In this document: positions 25,956 to 34,379 of the stretch, one piece after another
Position numbering within the stretch: position 1 is the stretch's first letter
Layout of the letters: each line of letters begins with the position of its first letter
Source: Shewanella sp. ANA-3
Lineage (GTDB): Bacteria > Pseudomonadota > Gammaproteobacteria > Enterobacterales > Shewanellaceae
Direction: 5' to 3'
Length of the DNA: 64,000 nt
Assembly (NCBI RefSeq): GCF_000203935.1
Contig: NC_008577.1
Span: 4,712,001 to 4,776,000 of the forward strand
The notes under the pieces: model-generated
Told to the model about the DNA's origin: nothing
Database searches by the model: none
Seen by the model: only the letters and a program-made list of their open reading frames with translations
Made by a program: the position numbers and the translations under genes

Positions 25956-27368
25956 TTATTGCGCCTTAAGTGCCGTAAGGGCAACCTTGGTCATGGCTTC
26001 AACGCCAACTTTTAACGCACTTTCATCCACATAGAAGGCGGGAGAATGGTTACTGGCCGCCGTTTCAGGATCTGTGCCCTTTGGCGTCACCCCGAGGAAG
26101 AAAAACATCCCAGGAGACTCTAAGGCATAGAAGGAAAAGTCCTCGGCACCAGTGATTAATCCTGGCTCTATCAGCATCTTATCGCCGACCACACTGGCAA
26201 GCACGGGGCGCATACTGGCGACCAATTCGGGATTATTCACCACCACGGGGTAACCTTGATGGATTTCGGTTGTCGCTGTTGCGCCTAAGGTTTTTGCCGA
26301 TAACTCGGCGATTTCGGCCAAGCGCACCTTAATATCGGCACGCATAGGTTGATCGAAGGTGCGGATGGTGCCAATCAGTTCCACTTCATCGGGAATAATA
26401 TTCGAGCGAATACCGCCATTCACCGCGCCAAAACTCACTACAGCGGGCGCTTTGGTAATATCCACCTGACGACTGACAATGGTTTGCACATTGGTAATAA
26501 TTTGCGCCGCGGCGACAATAGGGTCGACGCCATTCCAGGGGCGCGAACCATGGGTTTGGCGGCCTTTGACTTTGATCGTAAAGGAATCTCCACTCGCCAT
26601 GGCTGGGCCGCTACGCACCCCAATCATGCCGCTTGGCATACTCGAGGTCACATGCATGCCAAACACTTGGTCGGGTTTACGCTTGGCAAACAGCCCTTGT
26701 TTTAGCATTAATTCCGCACCGCCCTCTTCGCCATCGGGCGCACCTTCTTCGGCGGGTTGGAAGATAAACATCACATCGCCGGCAAGGCTATCTTTCACTT
26801 TCACTAAGTTCTCGGCCACGCCCATTAACATAGCCACATGGGTATCGTGACCGCAGGCATGCATCACCCCAACGGTTTTACCGCGATAGGTATCCGTCGC
26901 TTTAGAGGCAAAGGGCACATCGACCACTTCGGTCACGGGCAAAGCATCCATATCGGCGCGGATCGCAATCAAGGGACCGGGTTTACCGCCCTTTAACTTT
27001 CCGCCTTTCAAGATAGCAACAACGCCGGTATGGGCGATGCCCGTTTGCACTTCTAATCCGAGGGATTTCAGATGCTTTTCAATAATCTTGCTGGTGCGAA
27101 ACTCGCGATTAGATAACTCAGGATGTTGGTGCAAATCACGGCGCCAGTCGATCACCTTTTGCTCCACACCCGCCGCCAACTTAGCCGCATCGGGCTGCGC
27201 CGCATTGGCAGAACTTAACCCTGCCCCCAGCAAACTCAAAGTTAGAGCAGAGGCGATTAAGCTCTTGGTGAATCTTGATGGACTCACACCGAGTGAACTC
27301 ACATAAGGTACAAAGGATGTGGCTACAGAGGATGTTGATAAAGCGCGCGATACCGAGGATACAGTCAT
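25956..27368 (-). CDS. M20-family exported amidohydrolase
   Basis: A 470-aa metalloamidase of the hippurate/IAA-amino acid hydrolase group. Metal-binding motifs MHACGHDTHVAML and PAEEGAPDGEEGGAE are present, as is DLHQHPELSNREF near the start of the mature domain. A typical signal peptide begins around residue 31 (RFTKSLIASALTLSLLGAGL, then SSANAA), leaving a Ser/Val-rich N-terminal extension of ~30 residues that is unusual. The ATG at 27368 has TAGG upstream, but a GTG at 27287 would give a normal-length signal peptide, so the start is uncertain. The protein acts in the periplasm on N-acyl amino acids or peptides. Confidence 0.85.
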   Translation of the reverse strand: MTVSSVSRALSTSSVATSFVPYVSSLGVSPSRFTKSLIASALTLSLLGAGLSSANAAQPDAAKLAAGVEQKVIDWRRDLHQHPELSNREFRTSKIIEKHLKSLGLEVQTGIAHTGVVAILKGGKLKGGKPGPLIAIRADMDALPVTEVVDVPFASKATDTYRGKTVGVMHACGHDTHVAMLMGVAENLVKVKDSLAGDVMFIFQPAEEGAPDGEEGGAELMLKQGLFAKRKPDQVFGMHVTSSMPSGMIGVRSGPAMASGDSFTIKVKGRQTHGSRPWNGVDPIVAAAQIITNVQTIVSRQVDITKAPAVVSFGAVNGGIRSNIIPDEVELIGTIRTFDQPMRADIKVRLAEIAELSAKTLGATATTEIHQGYPVVVNNPELVASMRPVLASVVGDKMLIEPGLITGAEDFSFYALESPGMFFFLGVTPKGTDPETAASNHSPAFYVDESALKVGVEAMTKVALTALKAQ

Positions 27369-27686
27369 AGCGATAACCTATTGTTGTTTTTATAAGCTAT
27401 CTAAACTACACGCACATCACAGAATTGTTAATAGATTTAATAGTAAGGAGACATTGCGCAAGGATGTTTAGTGTACTCAGTGTAAATCACGCGGCTTGCA
27501 CAACATGCCGACAATCCATTGTTGATGGCCTTCTGAAATCAAAAGACGAGGCAAAGCGATTACTCGTATAAGGTGAGTCGGTCGGGATTTTGAGAGATTT
27601 TCACACACCATACAAAACCTGCGACAGCTTTTGTCGCAGCCTTTGATTAATATACTGTTATTCCGCTAAACATCGAAAAATTCACC
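27369..27686. other. Divergent intergenic region, M20 gene / WYL regulator
   Basis: 318 bp without a gene. It contains the promoters of both divergent genes, the TGCGACA palindrome at 27620-27638 and a good -10 hexamer TATACT at 27651-27656. Nothing else was noted. Confidence 0.55.
27620..27638 (+). promoter_or_regulatory. Perfect palindromic operator upstream of the WYL regulator
   Basis: TGCGACA-GCTTT-TGTCGCA, 7-bp arms with a 5-bp spacer. It overlaps the expected -35 region of a promoter whose -10 is TATACT (27651-27656) and lies 48 bp upstream of the WYL gene. This placement suits autorepression by the encoded regulator, whose dimeric winged helix should bind such a site. The link to this regulator is inferred from position. 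Confidence 0.6.
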
Positions 27687-28682
27687 ATGCAGCCTAACTT
27701 TCAACGCCAAGTGACACTACTGAGCTTAATCCCGCGGGCGCCACGTAAAATCTCGGTAAACGAATTAGTCGAGCGGCTGGCAAACCGCACGCAGGATATC
27801 AGTAAACGTTCGGTACAAAGGGATTTAAAGGCCATGTATGAAATGGGCACCTTTGGCTTACGCCTCGATGACAGAAACAAGCCCTATGGTTGGTCGATTG
27901 AGTCCTGCTGGCGCGGGTTGAACCTAGAGCTAATGGACCAACATATGGCGCTGGCTTTAACCACCTTAAAGCGCAGTGCGAGTCAGTTGATGCCACCACA
28001 AAGCTTGCAGCAACTACAGCCCTACTTCGACAGGGCCGATCAGGTGCTGGCTAGCGATCCCGAAAACCCTTGGCTCTATTGGGCGTGCAGAGTCGCACAG
28101 CTTCCCGAGCCTTACCCCTTTATCCTACCCCAGCACCAACCTCAATCTTTAGAAGTCATACAGCAAGCTATTTTGGATAAGAAACAAATTCGCTGCGATA
28201 TCAAAAAATGGATCAATGGTAAAATGCATTGGCTGCATTACAACCCTATCAATCCACAAGGAATTTTAATTCGCGATGGGGTGGCGCTACTCGCTTTTAC
28301 CATTGGCAGCTTTGATAAGCGCCGCCACCACAAACCAATAGGCTTACTGCGTAACGCGCAGCTATTGCCCAGCGCGGCGGTTAAGAGTGCCGATTTTGAT
28401 ATCAATAAAACCGCACAGGGCTCGCGTGGCGAGAAGATGCGTCTCGAACTGCTGCTCTCCGATAAGGCGAGTTTTATCATGCGCGAAGCAAAGTTTAGCG
28501 ATAACCAGACCATGCAATTACGTGAAGATGGCCGCTTTTATGTGGTAGCAGAGGTCACTGATACCCCAAAGCTGCGCGCAGCATTGTGGGAAATGGCTGA
28601 TACCGTGGAGGTGCTGGCACCGGTAAAACTGCGGGAGCACTTTGCCACCCTCAGCCAAAAAATGGCGGCGAAATACCGTTAA
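27687..28682 (+). CDS. WYL-domain transcriptional regulator
   Basis: A 331-aa regulator. An N-terminal winged helix (FQRQVTLLSLIPRAPRKISV then ERLANRTQDISKRSVQRDL, ~5-60) is of the DeoR/YafY type. The C-terminal half fits a WYL domain (~165-240: MHWLHYNPINPQGILIRDGV), followed by a WCX-like end (~250-330). The literal W-Y-L triplet is replaced by VALLAF, as happens in many family members. WYL proteins sense ligands, sometimes single-stranded DNA, and commonly control DNA-damage or phage-defence genes. The FtsZ-like gene follows 82 bp downstream on the same strand without a terminator, so it is the likely target, with autoregulation through the palindrome at 27620. Confidence 0.8.
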   Translation: MQPNFQRQVTLLSLIPRAPRKISVNELVERLANRTQDISKRSVQRDLKAMYEMGTFGLRLDDRNKPYGWSIESCWRGLNLELMDQHMALALTTLKRSASQLMPPQSLQQLQPYFDRADQVLASDPENPWLYWACRVAQLPEPYPFILPQHQPQSLEVIQQAILDKKQIRCDIKKWINGKMHWLHYNPINPQGILIRDGVALLAFTIGSFDKRRHHKPIGLLRNAQLLPSAAVKSADFDINKTAQGSRGEKMRLELLLSDKASFIMREAKFSDNQTMQLREDGRFYVVAEVTDTPKLRAALWEMADTVEVLAPVKLREHFATLSQKMAAKYR

Positions 28683-28764
28683 ACCGTTTATCGCATTGAT
28701 GCGACAAGCTGAGTCGCAACTCAAGGTTAGTCTTGCTTTACCATTGCTAACTATGAGAGTCGCT

Positions 28765-29901
28765 ATGTTTGAACTAATTCATGAAACCGCAACTGGCGCC
28801 ATGCCCAAATTAACGGTATTCGGCGTCGGAGGTTGTGGTTGTAATACCATTAATCAACTCAGCCAAGTCAATCTGCCATCCAGCGTAGAATTAATTTCCG
28901 TCAATACCGATGCCCAAGCCATGGCAGCCACCAGCAGCCATTACCGCATTCAAATTGGTCCACAAACGACGAAAGGCTTAGGCGCAGGCGCCAAGCCCGA
29001 TGTCGGCTGCGCAGCAGCGATTGAGTCGGCGCAGGCATTAACTGAACAAATGCAGCATAGCGATATAGTGTTTCTCACCGCGGGATTAGGCGGCGGCACA
29101 GGTACGGGCGCGCTACCACAGGTGGCAAAGCTCGCTCGAGAGTTAACCAAACCCGTTATCGCCGTTGTGACCATGCCTTTTAGCTTTGAGGGCCAGCACA
29201 GAAAAGCCAATGCAGAAGCCGGACTACAGGAATTATTGGAGAGCGCCAATGCCGTTATCGTTCTCCCCAACGATAAGCTTGCCGAGGTGCTTGGGGCAAA
29301 AGTGACCCTGCTCAATGCCTTCAAAGAAAGCAATAAAATTTTACAGGATGTGTTATTGGGGCTTGCCAATACCATCAGCCAAGCTGGGCTTATCAATATT
29401 GATTTAAATGACTTTATTTCCGTTATCAGCCGCCAAGGTCGCGCCGCAATGGGCGTAAGTTGCATTCAGGGCGATGAGGATCTTATCTCGGCGGTTAAAC
29501 GCGCCATGCAACATCCCTTGCTCGATAATATCGAACTCAATCAAGCGCAAGCGGCAATTGTCAGCGTTGTCGCAAAAGACACGATAGAGCTCAGTCAATA
29601 CAACCAAATCGGCGCAACTGTACACGAGCAATTACCGCGGGATGCCCTAGTGATTATTGGGCTCACTATCGACCCTGACCTCGAATCGGAGCTCGAAATC
29701 ATGGTGATAGCAACAGGGATTGGATTTGCGCAGCCGGAAATTCAAGCTCCTATCCAGGCAGTTAATGACAACTATATCAATGTGCATAATTTTATTAAGC
29801 GTCAGGCGATATCAATCGCCGACCCCGCACCATCAAAGTTCGATTTAGAAAACTTACAGATCCCAACTTATCTGCGGCAGCAAAAGCCTCAAGCGCATTA
29901 G
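28765..29901 (+). CDS. Second FtsZ-like tubulin homolog
   Basis: A 378-aa complete FtsZ-family GTPase, too divergent from E. coli FtsZ to be the main division gene, which in Shewanella lies in the dcw cluster. All key elements are present: GVGGCGCNTIN (T1, 20-30), NTDAQAM (T3, 47-53), GLGGGTGTGA (tubulin signature, T4, 107-116), and the T7 loop NIDLNDF with N211, D213 and D216 needed for GTP hydrolysis between subunits. The variable linker is short (~40 aa). The last residues LQIPTYLRQQ match the FtsZ C-terminal peptide (DIPAFLRKQ in E. coli) that binds FtsA, ZipA and MinC. The start at 28765 has GAGAG five bases upstream and aligns with MFEPMEL of E. coli FtsZ; the longer frame from 28642 overlaps the WYL gene. 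It probably polymerises and contacts the divisome; its job (division control, or phage or damage response) is unknown. Confidence 0.9.
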   Translation: MFELIHETATGAMPKLTVFGVGGCGCNTINQLSQVNLPSSVELISVNTDAQAMAATSSHYRIQIGPQTTKGLGAGAKPDVGCAAAIESAQALTEQMQHSDIVFLTAGLGGGTGTGALPQVAKLARELTKPVIAVVTMPFSFEGQHRKANAEAGLQELLESANAVIVLPNDKLAEVLGAKVTLLNAFKESNKILQDVLLGLANTISQAGLINIDLNDFISVISRQGRAAMGVSCIQGDEDLISAVKRAMQHPLLDNIELNQAQAAIVSVVAKDTIELSQYNQIGATVHEQLPRDALVIIGLTIDPDLESELEIMVIATGIGFAQPEIQAPIQAVNDNYINVHNFIKRQAISIADPAPSKFDLENLQIPTYLRQQKPQAH

Positions 29902-29917
29902 TTAACCTAAGTTCAGG

Positions 29918-30556
29918 TTAATTAGCTTTATGCAAAAACACGACGTCTTTGTCGATGATTTCCAGCTGCCAGCCGTAATGCTCGGCGAGCCATTGAAAGG
30001 TAGCTTCGGAGTAAAAGTTAATATGGGTGGGATCATTTTTATAATGCCAAGTGCTAAAGGCCGTGGGGTTGAGCACTCGCTTGGTCATCACGGCTAAAAT
30101 GCCTTTGGGCTTGAGCAAGGTGTTTAATAAGGTTAGTAACGCATCGGCATCACTCACATGCTCAATGACCTCTGTCAGGGTAATGAAATCGTATTGCCGC
30201 GTGAGTAATTCGGGGTGATTGGCGTAATAGAGATCGTAGTTTTCGACCCGATAACCCCGCGTTTGCGCCATCAGACTCAATGCTTTGCCCTCGCCACAAC
30301 CAAAATCGAGCCCAGCAGCCGAAGGGGAAACGCGAGCCAACAAAGGAGCGAGGGTTCTGTCTAGAAACTGCTGATAACCGAGATCCTGCGGGTGATTTTC
30401 GTGCTTATCGTATTCGGCCTTTTCGGCTTCTGGGCTTAGATAAAATTCGGTAGGTACACTCACCAGGGCGCACTGCTGGCACTGTTGGTAACGACGGCGT
30501 TTATCTTGGTGGTAGGTCACTAAATCGGCACTATGGCAAAGGGGACAGATGTTCAA
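29918..30556 (-). CDS. Class I SAM-dependent methyltransferase with zinc-ribbon N-terminus
   Basis: A 212-aa protein. An N-terminal zinc ribbon (CPLCHSADLVTYHQ...CQQC, residues 4-27) precedes a Rossmann-type methyltransferase: LDFGCGEGKALSLM (motif I, ~84-97) and ITLTEVIEHVSDADALLTLL (~125-144). This architecture resembles the Methyltransf_23 family seen with glycan, lipid and rRNA substrates; the target is unknown. The start is a TTG at 30556 with AGGA eight bases upstream. It converges on the FtsZ-like gene, with a weak inverted repeat (TAACCT / AGGTTA, 29903-29920) at the junction. Confidence 0.8.
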   Translation of the reverse strand: MNICPLCHSADLVTYHQDKRRRYQQCQQCALVSVPTEFYLSPEAEKAEYDKHENHPQDLGYQQFLDRTLAPLLARVSPSAAGLDFGCGEGKALSLMAQTRGYRVENYDLYYANHPELLTRQYDFITLTEVIEHVSDADALLTLLNTLLKPKGILAVMTKRVLNPTAFSTWHYKNDPTHINFYSEATFQWLAEHYGWQLEIIDKDVVFLHKAN

Positions 30557-30614
30557 CGACGGTTCCTAGAGACATCGTAAGGCAAACGACGGATATTGCC
30601 TTTAACTAAAAAGA

Positions 30615-30968
30615 TTAAGGTTTGGGGATTTTACGCTCTTTGGCGGCCGCTTCCTTGGCTTCTTGCAGATATTTTTGCTCGCGGTTTTCCCGTTCATCGA
30701 ACTGCTTTTGAGCCTTGAGCTTTTGCTGGGTTTCCCAATCTTGCGGGTTGGACTGTTGCCTGATTTTCTCTTCCCGTGCCGAGGTCTCTTGAGCGGCTCG
30801 GCGGGCCTTTTCAAGCTGCGCTTGCTCGATTCTTTCAGAATCGATACGCGCCTTATCGGCCCTTTGTTCTAAGGTCAGCCGTGGCTTTGGCTGTTCAGCC
30901 GCTTGCGCGGTAGGCAATACCATGCCGACAACGACACTTAATACGATGGTAGGGATAAGTTTTTGCAT
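30615..30968 (-). CDS. Exported charged coiled-coil protein
   Basis: A 117-aa protein of unknown function. The signal peptide MQKLIPTIVLSVVVGMVLPT ends at AQAA. The mature ~95 residues are almost entirely charged helix (LEQRADKARIDSERIEQAQL to YLQEAKEAAAKERKIPKP), so probably a periplasmic coiled coil. The ATG at 30968 is used: the longer frame from 31088 adds 40 non-signal residues, while AAGGAAC precedes 30968. It is a single gene upstream of the methyltransferase. Confidence 0.7.
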   Translation of the reverse strand: MQKLIPTIVLSVVVGMVLPTAQAAEQPKPRLTLEQRADKARIDSERIEQAQLEKARRAAQETSAREEKIRQQSNPQDWETQQKLKAQKQFDERENREQKYLQEAKEAAAKERKIPKP

Positions 30969-31261
30969 CCTATGTTCCTTAGAGTCCTTCCTCGGCTGAT
31001 TGGCACGGCAAACTGAACATTCAGGGCAAAACATAGCATAAAACCGTATTTTGCAGTGATGAGTTAGGAGGATTTTCGTGTATAACACTGAAAATCAGCT
31101 ATCTTAAACTGTCAGTTTTTAGTTGTGATTTAAACAAAACCTCGATTAGGTTTATTTTTAACCTCGCTGGAATGATGTACTATTTGAATTAATTTCGTTA
31201 TAAACGAAGTACCTAGGCTATAGGATGTGACCTTAATTTGCGTCACAAGGGAGTATCCTAA

Positions 31262-33382
31262 ATGATCAGATGGCAACACTTGCTCAATAAACTCAGTACA
31301 GATGACCCTGTATTGCAAGATAAGCTGTCATGCTGGCAAGCCGATCCGCACCAGACTCCCCTCGCCCTGATCCAAGGCTTTAGTTTTATTAGCGCAAATA
31401 GCGCCACCCTCGATTACTTTGGTACTGAATACGATGCCTTAGTGAATACCACGCCCTATGACTTTTCACCTAGGATCCAATCCTCTGGACGCAATAGCGT
31501 TGAATTTGCACGGGAAATGATTATTGAGGCGGCATCGGGGAACCATGTTGAATTTAGTTGGCTCCACCTGAGCCAACAGGGTAAAGAACTCCCCACCAAG
31601 GTAAGACTCTACCCTTGTTATTTACAGCAACAAGCCGTGGTGCTCGTTGAGCTACAAGCACTCAACCGTCGCACTCAAGTTCGGCCGTCGATCTCCGATG
31701 GCTTTGCCCATATCCCTCGGGAAATTATGGCGACCACGCTCGAAGAGAGTGCCGAGGCCGTTTACATCACAGATGCTGACAATCGCATCTTGGCTGTGAA
31801 CAAGGCAATGTGCCGTATCTGTGGTTACAGTGCCGAACAATTAATCGGTAAAACCCCTGAGTTTTTAGAGGCCAAAATCCTGCCGTCAGGGCAAGAAACC
31901 GATTGCCAAGCCGCCATGAAACTTCGCGGATTTTGGCACGGTGAGACACTTAAACAGCGTTCTGACGGAAGTCACTTTCCCGCATGGCAGAGCAGTCGCC
32001 GAATCGAGACCGATGATAATGCCCTGTATCATGTGAATATTTTTAGCGATATCAGCACCAAAAAGCTGCTCGAAACGCAGCTCACTACCCGCGCCATGTA
32101 CGACACACTCACGGGGCTGCCGAACCGTTATCATCTCAAGCAAATACTCAATAGCGCCCTCGACAAACTGAAGGATGATCCTTCCGCCCTTGGCGCACTG
32201 ATGTTTTTAGACCTCAATGGTTTTAAGAACATCAATGACAGCTTTGGTCATTCCATGGGTGACAGGGTATTGCAACTGGTAGCCGCGCGTTTAGAAGCGG
32301 GCTGCATTGAGAAGGCCGATATCGCCCGTATGGGGGGCGATGAGTTTACCTTAGTGCTACAGGAATGCAGCTGTAAGGAAGAAATTCAATTATTTGCCGA
32401 GCAAATACTGAGCCTATTCGACAGTCCATTTGAAATCGAAGGACAAAAGTTCTTCCTCGGCACCAGTATTGGTATCGCGCTGTTCCCAACCCACAGCGAT
32501 CAAGCGGGACAGCTGATTAGCTTGGCCGATACCGCCATGTATAGCGCGAAGAAAAATCAGCCGCACTTAGTCTTTTATGACAAGGCGATGAGCCAAGCTG
32601 CCGAGCTTAAATTAAAGCTTATCAACAACCTAAGGCATGCTCATAGCCTAAAGCAGTTCAATCTTGCCTATCAGGCGATTGTGGATTTACATACCAATAA
32701 GCCCATAGGTGCCGAGGCGTTACTGCGTTGGCAAAAATCCCCCAACGAGCATTATGAAGCGGCCGAGTTCGTCCCTTTACTCGAGGAAACAGGGCTGATT
32801 ATTACCATTGGGCAATGGGCACTTGAGCAAGCCTGTAAACAGGCCGCCATATGGCGCGCAAGTTATCAGCCTGATTTTAAAGTGTCAGTTAATGTGTCTC
32901 CCTTACAGCTGGAGCATGTGGATTTTGTCGGCCAAGTGATTAGCGCCCTAGAAATGGTCGCCCTGCCCGCTGAAGCACTGATTTTAGAAATCACCGAGTC
33001 AGCACTGTTACGTCAACCCGAGTTGGCTCGCCAGACCCTTGAGCGCATTAAAGCCTTAGGTGTCGGTATCGCGATTGATGACTTTGGCACTGGCCTCTCA
33101 TCACTGAGTCGTTTAGGCACTTTACCAATCGATAGTGTGAAAATTGATGCTGAATTTGCACTGCGCCTTAATGATGTCTCGGGGCAAAAACTTTGCCATG
33201 CCATAGTGCAATTAGCACAGGCTCTCGACATTCACTTTGTGGCAGAAGGCATTGAAACACAGCAGCAAAAAGACATCATGACCCATATGGGGCAAGGTTT
33301 TGCGCAAGGCTTTTTGTTTGGCTATCCCAGTTCAGTTGAGCAGTTTACCCAAGCCTTTTTAGCCGAGAGGTGTATCGCTTAA
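31262..33382 (+). CDS. PAS-GGDEF-EAL cyclic di-GMP protein
   Basis: A 706-aa cytoplasmic protein with no membrane segments. An N-terminal sensory region (~20-125) is PAS-like, a second PAS domain follows (~160-275: LEESAEAVYITDADNRILAV then GYSAEQLIGK), then GGDEF (~276-440) with intact RMGGDEF (GGDEF at 358-362), then EAL (~455-700) with EALLRW (from residue 485), ITESALLR and DDFGTGLSSL. Both catalytic motifs are complete, so it could make and degrade c-di-GMP; tandem proteins often favour one activity. The PAS domains likely bind a redox or small ligand. GGGAG lies eight bases before the ATG. Confidence 0.93.
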   Translation: MIRWQHLLNKLSTDDPVLQDKLSCWQADPHQTPLALIQGFSFISANSATLDYFGTEYDALVNTTPYDFSPRIQSSGRNSVEFAREMIIEAASGNHVEFSWLHLSQQGKELPTKVRLYPCYLQQQAVVLVELQALNRRTQVRPSISDGFAHIPREIMATTLEESAEAVYITDADNRILAVNKAMCRICGYSAEQLIGKTPEFLEAKILPSGQETDCQAAMKLRGFWHGETLKQRSDGSHFPAWQSSRRIETDDNALYHVNIFSDISTKKLLETQLTTRAMYDTLTGLPNRYHLKQILNSALDKLKDDPSALGALMFLDLNGFKNINDSFGHSMGDRVLQLVAARLEAGCIEKADIARMGGDEFTLVLQECSCKEEIQLFAEQILSLFDSPFEIEGQKFFLGTSIGIALFPTHSDQAGQLISLADTAMYSAKKNQPHLVFYDKAMSQAAELKLKLINNLRHAHSLKQFNLAYQAIVDLHTNKPIGAEALLRWQKSPNEHYEAAEFVPLLEETGLIITIGQWALEQACKQAAIWRASYQPDFKVSVNVSPLQLEHVDFVGQVISALEMVALPAEALILEITESALLRQPELARQTLERIKALGVGIAIDDFGTGLSSLSRLGTLPIDSVKIDAEFALRLNDVSGQKLCHAIVQLAQALDIHFVAEGIETQQQKDIMTHMGQGFAQGFLFGYPSSVEQFTQAFLAERCIA

Positions 33383-33649
33383 GGCTGAGCTGCAACACGG
33401 TAAGAATTGATTGATTTATCGAGTGGATGTTTCAAGGTGAATCATTGGCTCGATAGCCCTGCCAGCACACCATAAAGTATGGAATCACTCCCCTGCAAAG
33501 CAATTGGCTGGCAAAGCTATCTCATCATTTGCAGCGCAAATGAATCCTCATTATTAAACCTTGTTTTACGTTACGTTAGCGTGATCTGAATAAGATTTTA
33601 ACTATTTTAATTCGTACGGGGTCTCAAAAACGTAAGAATTTAAAAACAC

Positions 33650-34252
33650 TTACTCTCCGTTCTGATAACGCAGCCTAACCTCAAGTGGCATGGAACGAAT
33701 GCGCATCGCCACCATAGCATCGAAGGCATTCAGTAAAGGCGACACATCTAAATCCGGTTCGAGGGCTTTTAGCATATAAGCACTCGCTTCTAAGGTTGAC
33801 AAACTATCACTGCGGCTCGATTTGCGGATCTTGTATCTCGAGGCATAACCTTCGGCCAAGTGCACCGCTGGCAATTGAGCCAACCATGGATTGAGTTGCA
33901 AGATTTTAAAGGCTTTTCGCCAGGTGCCATCGAGCAACAACAGTACACAATCGGTGTTAAGCCTCTGTTGTTCGACACTCACACTCTGCCCAGAGGGATA
34001 CACAAGATAGACAGGGCACCCACAATCCATCAATTGTTCACGCAATAAGGCAAAATCCGCTTCCGTCTCGCCCACATACACTTGGGTGTTAGGGATAACG
34101 AGACTTAACACCTTGACGCTATTCTTTTTATGCTCGACTTCGGAGGGGTGTTGCAATATCACTAGCTGCGTTTGCGGCTGTATGGGTTGTACATGGGCAC
34201 AGAGGCAAACTGTAAGGGGATAACGACAATGAGGGCAATAGTGGCGGCTCAA
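33650..34252 (-). CDS. DTW-domain tRNA-uridine aminocarboxypropyltransferase-like protein
   Basis: A 200-aa DTW protein. The zinc-binding N-terminus CPHCRYPLTVCLC (6-18) and the signature LLLDGTWRKAFKIL (~110-123) define the TapT (YfiP)/TuaA family, which transfers the 3-amino-3-carboxypropyl group of SAM to uridine 47 of tRNAs. The start is a TTG at 34252 without a strong ribosome site. Function is taken from the family. It lies downstream of the MFS gene on the same strand, separated by a terminator at 34307. Confidence 0.8.
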   Translation of the reverse strand: MSRHYCPHCRYPLTVCLCAHVQPIQPQTQLVILQHPSEVEHKKNSVKVLSLVIPNTQVYVGETEADFALLREQLMDCGCPVYLVYPSGQSVSVEQQRLNTDCVLLLLDGTWRKAFKILQLNPWLAQLPAVHLAEGYASRYKIRKSSRSDSLSTLEASAYMLKALEPDLDVSPLLNAFDAMVAMRIRSMPLEVRLRYQNGE

Positions 34253-34306
34253 AACAAAATCTCTATAAAACGTTTATCCTGCAGTATAGCAGCTTGAATT
34301 ATGGAT

Positions 34307-34345
34307 AAAAAATGCCCGTAGCTATGGTCAAATAAGCTACGGGCA
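34307..34345 (-). terminator. Terminator of the MFS pump gene
   Basis: TGCCCGTAGCT (34313-34323) pairs with AGCTACGGGCA (34335-34345). Read on the minus strand it runs into six T's (34312-34307). It lies 35 bp after the MFS gene stop. Confidence 0.85.
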
Positions 34346-34379
34346 AAGGGTGTTTCTTTGATTAGCCGTTTAGGGCGTA

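Noticed and set aside
29903..29920. Terminator between the FtsZ paralog and the methyltransferase gene
   Set aside because: The stem is only six base pairs with no T-run, and it overlaps the methyltransferase stop.
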